Part shown: positions 8,733 to 16,134 of the stretch, one piece after another | Numbering within the stretch: the stretch's first letter is position 1 | How the letters are laid out: each line of letters begins with the position of its first letter | Assembly (NCBI GenBank): GCA_002292285.1 | Contig: DBBP01000016.1 | Coordinates: forward strand, 1-64,000 | DNA: 64,000 nt | Direction of reading: 5' to 3' | Origin: Proteobacteria bacterium UBA981 | Lineage (GTDB): Bacteria > Pseudomonadota > Gammaproteobacteria > Ga0077536 | The notes under the pieces: model-generated | Database searches by the model: none | Seen by the model: the letters and a program-made list of their open reading frames with translations, nothing else | What the model was told of the DNA's origin: nothing | Program-made: the position numbers and the translations under genes

Positions 8733-8918
8733 ATGTCGACAAAAACACTTAGCGTTACGCTGTGTAAGAGCCTGAATGGGCGCTTGCCACGGCATAAGGC
8801 CTGCGCTCGCGGTCTGGGGCTGCGCCGGATTCGGCACACCGTTAACGTCAGCGATACGCTCGAGAACCGAGGCATGATCAACAAAATCAGCTATATGCTG
8901 AAAGTTGAGGAGCTCTGA
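8733..8918 (+). CDS. rpmD: 50S ribosomal protein L30
   Basis: 61 aa, the bacterial short form. It contains the LCKSLNGRLPRHKACARGLG and RIRHTVNVSDT segments typical of L30. It lies 5 bp after rpsE and 2 bp before rplO. Confidence 0.95.
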   Translation: MSTKTLSVTLCKSLNGRLPRHKACARGLGLRRIRHTVNVSDTLENRGMINKISYMLKVEEL

Positions 8919-8920
8919 AT

Positions 8921-9355
8921 ATGCGCTTCAATACTTTAAAGCCAGCAGCAGGTTCGAAGAAGCCGGCCAAACGCCTCGGCCGCGGCGGCGGCTCTGGACT
9001 CGGTAAAACGGGTGGGCGTGGTCACAAGGGTCAGAAATCCCGTTCCGGTGGATATCATAAAGTCGGCTTTGAAGGCGGCCAGATGCCGCTGCAACGTCGA
9101 CTCCCGAAATTCGGTTTTCGCTCCCGCGGCGCACGTCTGGTCGACGAGATACGTCTGAACGAGTTGAACAACATTGAGGCCGACGTCATTGATCTGCTTG
9201 CCTTGCGCACTGCCGGATTAGTCCGTGGCGACGTCATGCGCGCGAAAGTTATTGCTTCGGGAACGATTGAGAAAGCGGTACACCTCAAGGGCCTGGGAGT
9301 AACCAAGGGCGCCCGTGCGCTAATCGAATCGGCCGGGGGGCAGATCGAAGAATAA
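8921..9355 (+). CDS. rplO: 50S ribosomal protein L15
   Basis: 144 aa. The glycine/arginine-rich N-terminal extension that threads into 23S rRNA (RLGRGGGSGLGKTGGRGHKG) and the FEGGQMPLQRRLPKFGF motif are clear. It ends 2 bp before the GTG of secY. Confidence 0.97.
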   Translation: MRFNTLKPAAGSKKPAKRLGRGGGSGLGKTGGRGHKGQKSRSGGYHKVGFEGGQMPLQRRLPKFGFRSRGARLVDEIRLNELNNIEADVIDLLALRTAGLVRGDVMRAKVIASGTIEKAVHLKGLGVTKGARALIESAGGQIEE

Positions 9356-9357
9356 TC

Positions 9358-10701
9358 GTGGCGACTGCAGCAAACAAAGGGGCAGGCGGGATAGCGAATC
9401 TCGGCAAGCTGACAGAGCTCAGACAGCGAATATTTTTCTTGCTGGGGGCCCTGCTTGTCTTCCGGATTTGTACGCATATTCCGGTTCCTGGCATTAATCC
9501 GGTCGCGCTCAATGCGCTGTTTGATCAACAACGCGGGTCCATTCTCGACATGTTCAACATGTTCTCCGGCGGAGCGCTGGAACGTTTCTCAGTCGTTGCT
9601 CTCGGGATCATGCCGTACATTTCTGCGTCGATCATCATGCAACTACTCACCGTCGTACATCCGAAGCTGGAGCAGATGAAGAAAGAGGGTGAGGCCGGCA
9701 GACGGAAGATAAATCAGTACACGCGATATTTTACAGTCGTGCTATGTCTGTTCCAGGCAACGGGGGTCGCAATAATGCTGGAGCAGCAAACCGCCGCCGG
9801 CATGCAACTGGTGATCGACCCTGGTATGTCCTTCAAGGTGACTTGCGTAGCGACATTGGTGAGCGGAACGCTTTTCCTCATGTGGTTAGGAGAGCAGGTC
9901 ACGGAGCGTGGAATCGGTAACGGAATTTCCATGATCATCTTCGCGGGGATCGTCGCAGGACTTCCTGCCGCCATTGCGGGGACATTGGAACTCGCGCGTA
10001 CTGGCGAGCTGTCAATTATTCTCGTGTTGCTTTTGCTCGTGCTGGCAGTTGGCGTTACTGGATTCGTTGTATTCGTGGAACGTGCCCAGCGGCGGATTAC
10101 TGTGAACTACGCGAAGCAGCAGCGCGGCGGCCAGATGTACGGTGGCCAATCAACGAACTTACCACTGAAATTGAACATGGCAGGTGTGATACCTCCAATT
10201 TTCGCATCCAGTATCATTCTGTTTCCAGCGACGATCGCCGGCTGGTTTGGAAACGCAGAAGGGATGGGTTGGCTGCGCGACATCAGTACAACGCTGTCTC
10301 CCGGACAACCTTTGTATGTCATGTTTTACGCGGGTGCGATTATATTTTTCTGCTTTTTCTATACGGCCCTCGTTTTCAACCCGAAGGAAATGGCCGATAA
10401 CCTGAAGAAATCAGGTGCATTCATCCCGGGTATCCGCCCAGGCGACCAGACTGCACGTTATATCGACGGGGTCATGACTCGATTAACAGCCGCGGGCGCG
10501 ATTTATATAACGGGCGTGTGTTTATTACCGGAATTTCTAATCCTTCAGTTGAACGTACCGTTCTATTTTGGAGGGACTTCCCTTCTGATAATCGTCGTCG
10601 TCGTGATGGATTTCATGTCTCAGGTTCAAGCCCATCTGATGTCGCATCAGTATGAGGGTTTGATGAAGAAGGCCAATCTAAAGGGATACGGTCGTCGCTA
10701 A
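9358..10701 (+). CDS. secY: Protein translocase subunit SecY
   Basis: 447 aa integral membrane pore of the Sec translocon, working with SecE/SecG and SecA. The GTG start at 9358 follows rplO by 2 bp. Around ten hydrophobic segments can be traced. The family signatures are visible: GIMPYISASIIMQLL in TM2, GNGISMIIFAGIV in TM5 and the cytoplasmic loop with NYAKQQRGGQMYGGQ. It sits in its usual spc-operon place. Confidence 0.98.
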   Translation: MATAANKGAGGIANLGKLTELRQRIFFLLGALLVFRICTHIPVPGINPVALNALFDQQRGSILDMFNMFSGGALERFSVVALGIMPYISASIIMQLLTVVHPKLEQMKKEGEAGRRKINQYTRYFTVVLCLFQATGVAIMLEQQTAAGMQLVIDPGMSFKVTCVATLVSGTLFLMWLGEQVTERGIGNGISMIIFAGIVAGLPAAIAGTLELARTGELSIILVLLLLVLAVGVTGFVVFVERAQRRITVNYAKQQRGGQMYGGQSTNLPLKLNMAGVIPPIFASSIILFPATIAGWFGNAEGMGWLRDISTTLSPGQPLYVMFYAGAIIFFCFFYTALVFNPKEMADNLKKSGAFIPGIRPGDQTARYIDGVMTRLTAAGAIYITGVCLLPEFLILQLNVPFYFGGTSLLIIVVVVMDFMSQVQAHLMSHQYEGLMKKANLKGYGRR

Positions 10702-10725
10702 TCGACGAGCGTTGGAGTCGGAACA

Positions 10726-10839
10726 ATGAAAGTTCAAGCATCTGTTAAAAAGATTTGTCGTAACTGCAGAGTGATCCGCCGCAAAGGGATCGTTCGAATA
10801 ATCTGCAAAGACCCGCGCCATAAACAGCGTCAGGGTTGA
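10726..10839 (+). CDS. rpmJ: 50S ribosomal protein L36 (zinc-ribbon form)
   Basis: 37 aa, from ATG 10726 to TGA 10837–10839, found by reading the secY–rpsM gap. It starts MKVQASVKKICRNCRVIRR. Cys11, Cys14, Cys27 and His32 form the CXXC…C…H zinc site of the classical zinc-containing L36. A GGAG site lies upstream (GTTGGAGTCGGAACA). Confidence 0.95.
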   Translation: MKVQASVKKICRNCRVIRRKGIVRIICKDPRHKQRQG

Positions 10840-10871
10840 ACGGCGTTTAAGAAGAGAATAGAGGAACGACT

Positions 10872-11228
10872 ATGGCACGTGTTGCTGGCGTAAATATTCC
10901 TGACCGGAAACATACGGTTATAGCTTTGACTGCAATTTACGGTATCGGGCGGACTCGTGCGAACGCGATATGCGATTCCACCGGCATCGCGCATGACGCC
11001 ATGGTCAAGGATCTGACTGAGGGCCAACTAGACGAATTGCGTACCGAAGTCGGGAAATATCAGGTCGAGGGCGATTTACGCCGAGACGTGAGTATGAACA
11101 TCAAACGATTGATGGATCTGGGTTGCTATCGCGGAATTCGCCATCGTCGTGGCCTCCCGGTTCGCGGCCAGCGCACACAAACAAACGCCCGGACGCGAAA
11201 AGGTCCACGGCGAATGGTTAAACGATAG
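10872..11228 (+). CDS. rpsM: 30S ribosomal protein S13
   Basis: 118 aa. S13 of the 30S head contacts L5 and P-site tRNA. It has the helix-two-turn-helix start MARVAGVNIPDRKHTVIALT and the basic C-terminus RGLPVRGQRTQTNARTRKG. First gene of the alpha operon portion, 32 bp after rpmJ, with an AGAGGAA site. Confidence 0.98.
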   Translation: MARVAGVNIPDRKHTVIALTAIYGIGRTRANAICDSTGIAHDAMVKDLTEGQLDELRTEVGKYQVEGDLRRDVSMNIKRLMDLGCYRGIRHRRGLPVRGQRTQTNARTRKGPRRMVKR

Positions 11229-11243
11229 GCTCGGATATTCACT

Positions 11244-11633
11244 ATGGCAACCTCTTCTACGAGAACTAAAAAGCGCGCTAAGAGCACTATCATCGACGGT
11301 GTCGCGCATATTCACGCGTCGTTCAATAACACCATAATCACGATCACCGACCGACAGGGAAACACTCTGGCGTGGGCGACAGCTGGCGGAAGTGGGTTTC
11401 GCGGATCTAGAAAAAGCACGCCATTCGCTGCCCAGGTTGCGGCCGAAAGATTGGCTACCGTTCGGGACGATTACGGAATGCAGAATCTGGACGTCTTCGT
11501 TAAGGGGCCTGGTCCAGGACGAGAATCTGCGGTGCGATCATTGAATGCCGCCGGATTCAAGATTACGAATATCACAGACGTAACGCCGATCCCCCATAAC
11601 GGGTGCCGGCCCCCCAAGAAGCGAAGGGTATAA
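11244..11633 (+). CDS. rpsK: 30S ribosomal protein S11
   Basis: 129 aa platform protein near the mRNA exit. It contains AHIHASFNNTIITITDRQGN and the C-terminal signature ITDVTPIPHNGCRPPKKRRV. It lies 15 bp after rpsM and 3 bp before rpsD. Confidence 0.98.
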   Translation: MATSSTRTKKRAKSTIIDGVAHIHASFNNTIITITDRQGNTLAWATAGGSGFRGSRKSTPFAAQVAAERLATVRDDYGMQNLDVFVKGPGPGRESAVRSLNAAGFKITNITDVTPIPHNGCRPPKKRRV

Positions 11634-11636
11634 AAC

Positions 11637-12260
11637 ATGGCTCGTTACATTGGCCCAAAATGCAAACTCAGCCGGCGACAAGGCATGGACCTCGGCCTCA
11701 AGAGCCGCGCGCGCGCAATTGAAACGAAATGCCAGATGGAAAAACCACCTGGCCAGCACGGTGATGCACGTGGTCGTCGACAATCCGACTACGCATTACA
11801 GCTGCGCGAGAAGCAGAAACTCCGCATCATCTACGGAGTGCTTGAAAAGCAGTTCCGTAATTACTACAAAACCGCCGCACGAGTGAAGGGTGCGACTGGC
11901 GAAAACTTACTGCAACTGTTGGAGCGCCGCCTGGACAACGTCGTTTACCGTATGGGTTTCGGAGCGACGCGTGCTGAGGCACGCCAGCTCGTGAGCCACA
12001 AGGCAATCACGGTAAATGGTAAGGGAGTAAACGTCCCCTCGTTCCAGGTAGCGGCAGACGATGTCGTCTCCATCCGTGAGAAATCCCGGAAGCAGGTGCG
12101 AATTCAGGATTCATTGGCAATAGCTGAGCAATTGGGGTTTCCGGATTGGATTGAAGTAGACCCCAAGAAGATGGAAGGGCGCTTTAAGGCCGTTCCCGGT
12201 CGTGCCGATCTACCGGCAGACATCAATGAGTCACTTGTCGTCGAGTTGTACTCGAAGTAA
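11637..12260 (+). CDS. rpsD: 30S ribosomal protein S4
   Basis: 207 aa primary 16S-binding protein. In E. coli it represses the alpha operon. N-terminus MARYIGPKCKLSRRQGMDLG; the S4 RNA-binding domain lies around residues 95–160 (LERRLDNVVYRMGFG). An additional cysteine at position 9 replaces the more common leucine; no zinc site is implied. Confidence 0.98.
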   Translation: MARYIGPKCKLSRRQGMDLGLKSRARAIETKCQMEKPPGQHGDARGRRQSDYALQLREKQKLRIIYGVLEKQFRNYYKTAARVKGATGENLLQLLERRLDNVVYRMGFGATRAEARQLVSHKAITVNGKGVNVPSFQVAADDVVSIREKSRKQVRIQDSLAIAEQLGFPDWIEVDPKKMEGRFKAVPGRADLPADINESLVVELYSK

Positions 12261-12283
12261 TCCCACTTAAAGGAGACTCCACC

Positions 12284-13288
12284 ATGGCGTCAGCCTTGAA
12301 CGAGTTATTGAAGCCAAAGATTGTTGAAGTTAGCGCAGTAAATCAGCGTACTGCGAAGATCGCTATCGAACCGCTAAATCGGGGGTTTGGCCATACGCTG
12401 GGAAACGCTTTGCGACGAGTTTTGCTGTCGTCCATGACAGGTAGCGCGATTACTGAGGTTGAAATCGAAAATGTATTGCACGAATACACGACGATTGAAG
12501 GCGTGCAGGAGGATGTGACCGATATTCTTTTGAATCTCAAAGGTCTGGCCATCACGATGCATTCGCGCGATGACGCGACAATCACTCTTAATAAGCGCGG
12601 GCCCGGTGAGGTCACCGCAAGCGACATACTGCTGGATCACGACATAGAAGTTGTCGAGCCTGACTATCACATAGCGCACCTCAGCGATAACGGCGAGTTG
12701 AATATGACCCTCCGAGTGACAAGAGGACGTGGGTATCAACCGTCAACTGCCCGCGAGCTGGACGATGAGGCAGAGCATTCGATCGGACGGTTGAAGCTTG
12801 ATGCGTCATTCAGCCCTATTCGTCGCTGCGCCTATGAAGTTCAGAGCGCGCGCGTTGAGCAGCAAACGGACTTGGATAAGCTCATCTTAACAATTGAGAC
12901 CAACGGTACCATCGATCCCGAACTGGCTGTAAAAGAAGCGGCGAGTATTTTACGTAGTCAACTGGCCGTGTTCGTGGATATAAGCGCTGATGACATCCAA
13001 GAGTCGGCTGCTAGCAACGCGGTCGAAATCGATCCGATCCTCCTCCGTTCAATCGATGACTTGGAGCTTACGGTGCGCTCTGCTAATTGCCTGAAAGCCG
13101 AAAGCATCTATTACATTGGTGATCTGATCCAAAGAACGGAAGTAGAGTTGTTGAAGACACCGAACCTCGGTAAAAAATCACTAACCGAGATTAAGGATGT
13201 TCTCGCCGCAAGAGGCTTATCGCTGGGTATGCGCCTTGAGAACTGGCCGCCTGTTGGTCTATACGAAAACGACCGGGCAGCCCTCTAA
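12284..13288 (+). CDS. rpoA: DNA-directed RNA polymerase subunit alpha
   Basis: 334 aa. The N-terminal assembly domain (residues ~1–235) includes GFGHTLGNALRRVLLSSMTG, the dimerisation signature. After a linker the C-terminal domain (~250–325) keeps the DNA- and activator-contacting region VRSANCLKAE and the helix-hairpin-helix TPNLGKKSLTEIKDVL. It has a strong AAAGGAGA site 23 bp after rpsD. Confidence 0.98.
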   Translation: MASALNELLKPKIVEVSAVNQRTAKIAIEPLNRGFGHTLGNALRRVLLSSMTGSAITEVEIENVLHEYTTIEGVQEDVTDILLNLKGLAITMHSRDDATITLNKRGPGEVTASDILLDHDIEVVEPDYHIAHLSDNGELNMTLRVTRGRGYQPSTARELDDEAEHSIGRLKLDASFSPIRRCAYEVQSARVEQQTDLDKLILTIETNGTIDPELAVKEAASILRSQLAVFVDISADDIQESAASNAVEIDPILLRSIDDLELTVRSANCLKAESIYYIGDLIQRTEVELLKTPNLGKKSLTEIKDVLAARGLSLGMRLENWPPVGLYENDRAAL

Positions 13289-13314
13289 GAAACAATGAAT
13301 CGAGGCGAACTGAA

Positions 13315-13707
13315 ATGAGGCATCTCAAGAGCGGGCGTCAGCTGAACCGAAACAGTGCTCATCGCAAAGCCATGTTCCGCAATATGGCAGCGTCCCTGTT
13401 CCGGCACGAAGTGATTCGCACTACAGTTCCAAAGGCAAAAGAGCTTCGTCGAACTGCCGAACCACTGATCACGATGGCGAAAACCGATTCCGTGGCAAAA
13501 CGCCGACTAGCATTCTCGCGATTAAGAGACCGCGACGTCGTAACGAAGTTGTTCAACGAAATTGCTCCTCGCTATACCAGCAGACCGGGTGGCTATCTGC
13601 GGATCCTGAAATGCGGTATCCGTCCCGGAGACAAAGCTCCGATGGCAATAGTCGAACTGATGGATCGACCGGAGAACGTTGGATCTGTCGACGCCGAGGA
13701 ATTGTAG
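13315..13707 (+). CDS. rplQ: 50S ribosomal protein L17
   Basis: 130 aa. Starts MRHLKSGRQLNRNSAHRKAM and ends with GDKAPMAIVELMDR, typical of L17. Last gene of the ribosomal block. Directly after it an imperfect hairpin (AGCAGC … GCTGCT, 13709–13728) lacks a T-tract, so I do not call it a terminator with confidence. Confidence 0.98.
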   Translation: MRHLKSGRQLNRNSAHRKAMFRNMAASLFRHEVIRTTVPKAKELRRTAEPLITMAKTDSVAKRRLAFSRLRDRDVVTKLFNEIAPRYTSRPGGYLRILKCGIRPGDKAPMAIVELMDRPENVGSVDAEEL

Positions 13708-13929
13708 GAAGCAGCTACGTTGTGCTGCTAAGAACGGTTTCCGGTGAGATTCCTCTTGAACCAAAGCGCAATTCTATAGCTGACGATAGGCAAGAAATTG
13801 GAATACGGAGGCGTGCGAGCACTCCTTCTAGCGAATCGATGACTCTCGTGAATTGCTTCGCAGATGTCTATGGGGCAGCGAGACGACGTGTCGAAGTTCC
13901 GTCAGTGGATGACCTCGGCCGACAATGCC

Positions 13930-14607
13930 TTTCCGTATTGCAGTGAGTACATTGGCCCAGGAATCGGAGCCCGAGACCCACAGGCCTAACTAGCCCTTAT
14001 GGCTCTCCAGATTGGTCCCAATGTGTAGGTAAATGGCACTGTTGATTACAGTCCTTTCGTGATGGCGTTTCACAGCGATGCGGCTGAGGTAAACGATCGC
14101 GTAAACCTCATGCAGAGGACGCGCTTGCCAGCCCCAGACCCGCTCGACATTTGCGCCGGTTCTTTTGGAGATCAGCCTTGGCAATATCTCCGCGCTATCC
14201 ATATCTCGAATTGTTTTCACGATGTTCCGGGCCGTCTGACCCAGGTATGCAGCCGCGGAATTTTCCCGTCCATGTTGGTGAAGCCGCGCTAGTGTTTCCG
14301 GACCTGTCGCGGATTGAACTCGCCACTTAGCACGAGTGGTGCAGTGAACCGAGACCCGTTGTCTTCGGTCTGCGATTTTTTCTCCAATAGCTGTTGTTCG
14401 TAGTGAAAGGTTTTGCAAATCTACGTGGTCGTCCAATACTCCATTCAGAGTCGCCTCGGCTTTTACCTTAATTGATTCCGCAAAAGTCCGGCACGACTGG
14501 CATAGCTCGTTATGGACTAATCCTCTTTCCACGTCTGCGGTAACGAGTCGTAGTTCATCATCTGCCTTCTTTTCGTCACTTTCCCGTTGGTTTTGGCCAT
14601 TACACAA
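13930..14607 (-). pseudogene. IS256-family transposase remnant
   Basis: An eroded mutator-type (IS256) transposase. On the minus strand it reads EATLNGVLDDHVDLQN (compare the family's LnaELDdHL block), then WQARPLHEVYAIVYL, INSAIYLHIGTNLESHKG. After an in-frame TAG at 13990–13992 it continues LGLWVSGSDSWANVLTAIRK, the family's 'HKEvLGlWv' region. The first catalytic aspartate, which follows IVYL in live elements, is replaced by serine (IVYLSRIAVK). The N-terminal part is scrambled and the C-terminal half is missing. Alternative: a very divergent living protein, which the stop and lost aspartate argue against. Confidence 0.7.
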
Positions 14608-14894
14608 TATTCGACGCAGTCTCCGTTGCTCCGCCTCCCGCAGTCGGAAATCGGCAAAGTCAGCAGGAACAGAACGATTCTGATGTAGCAGCTGAATCTG
14701 GCGCTACCGCCACTATAAATTTTTGTGCGCGGTGAGACCTCCGCGGCATGTAAGCTCCGAACTTCTGGTTGATGTAAAACGACGTAACAACAACCCAGCG
14801 GTGGATCCTGTTGTTGAGAGCACTTCCACCGTTTTGCCGGATAATCTTAGTTAAAGACCATCCCGAATCATTCGGATTTCTCTAGTGAAATTTC
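14608..14894. other. Intergenic stretch without recognisable genes
   Basis: Between the IS256 and IS3 scars. No frame on either strand shows a family I recognise. It is probably eroded transposon DNA. Confidence 0.4.
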
Positions 14895-16012
14895 AGCTTG
14901 ACTCAGGCGCTCGCCGCCTGAGCCTTATTTTTGCAATACGTCGCCATACACTCAACGGCAGGATCTCATCGAACAATCGAAATTGCGGCGGTTATTGACC
15001 CTGGCGACCTACTCAGGCGTGGCTTATCCGACGTCACCCACGTTTCGCCACGGTTCCCGCTGGCGTATGTTCGCAATTTTGTAAAGTTTATTGACCGTTC
15101 CTGTCAGTTCTTTGTTGTAGCTATCGTCGACCTTCCCTATCGGTGCCGTGATACCGGCTTCGGCCACACAAAGACCAAAACCGATGGGTCGGTACTGCTC
15201 CCCTCGGTAGCTATGATGGCTCAACTCCTCGAACTGCCCCGCGCCTGGACTGCATGATCTAGGGCATCGCGCATCACCTCGGCTGTCAGCGACGCGGACG
15301 GTCGCCAACGGATGATGCGATGCAAGCACACATCAATCACCAAGGCACCAAACACGGGCCCACGCCACGTCCCGACTTACGTGGTGTTAGTGGTGCGTGC
15401 GGAGATGAAATGGCGTTCAGGCAGATCTGCTGAACGCGATGTGTGGGCATCCGAGATCGTGATCTTGAGCGCTTCGCCTCGGCGCCCTCAGCACAAGTCG
15501 ATGTTCTTGATAAAACGATCCACGATTCATTGGCGGGCCGCCTGCGACGACAGCTTCAATTGCTTCCACACCCTGAGTGCGCTCTGGACTTAGATGTTCT
15601 GAGTCCACACTCGCCTGACCGCTTCATCATTGTGATCGCCCGGCGGCTGTCGGTTCCGATAACGATCGAGCATCTTTAAATCGTGGTATGCGGGCGGGCC
15701 AATGAGCTGCACCCGGTTCATGGGCTCGCCCCGGTATTCGTTTCGGTGGTCTCGATAAACGCGACCATTACTCCGCTTTGTCGTCGAGCTCCGCGCCGGA
15801 GCAAGAACGCTGAAACTTCACGCGGGAACTCGCTCGCCTCCTTAAGCTCCCGATACTCAGATTTCAACGGCTTGAATTAATCAAGCTCTGAGGGCGTCTT
15901 GCCGAAGCGACGACCGCCATCGGCTCGCTTACACTACTTTCGCAGTATTTCGCCCTTGGAACTGATCTTCTGAACAATCGGTTGTATCGCAGCCCTTTGC
16001 GGCAAAAGCGCA
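14895..16012 (-). mobile_element. Eroded IS3-family insertion sequence (orfA and orfB)
   Basis: Reading the minus strand across frameshifts reveals both IS3 genes. OrfA (about 16010–15790): KISSKGEILRK, then KPLKSEYRELKEASEFPREV, matching the leucine-zipper 'LerEnrELreanEILrKAsaF' region. OrfB starts at ATG 15768 (MVAFIETTE, compare MVAFIDxHR), then TWRGPVFGALVIDVCLHRII with the first catalytic Asp, then LSHHSYRGEQY, IAAPIGKVDDSYN-like text and VNNRRNFDCS near 14990. In live elements the HHS is followed by Asp (second catalytic residue); here it is Tyr. Multiple stops and shifts: dead element, old insertion. Confidence 0.75.
14902..14930 (+). terminator. Hairpin with T-rich tail (possible terminator)
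   Basis: CTCAGGCG (14902–14909) pairs with CGCCTGAG (14915–14922) around a 5-base loop and is followed by CCTTATTTTT. It has the form of a rho-independent terminator on the plus strand, but no intact plus-strand gene precedes it; it may be part of the IS3 scar. Confidence 0.4.
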
Positions 16013-16134
16013 GCCACGAGTTAGTGCGTCACGCGTGCAACGTGTTATCGATCCTCTGGGGAACATCTGTTACTTCTTGTCATGGGAGTACCTTCTCCAC
16101 ACGAAAGATACCGGGAAAAACTGAGGTGTTTCAT

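Noticed and set aside
13709..13728. Rho-independent terminator after rplQ
   Set aside because: Six-base stem with an 8-base loop and no T-tract.
13990..14607. 205-aa open frame as a living gene
   Set aside because: It is a piece of an IS256 transposase with the first catalytic Asp lost, a stop inside the domain and no C-terminus.
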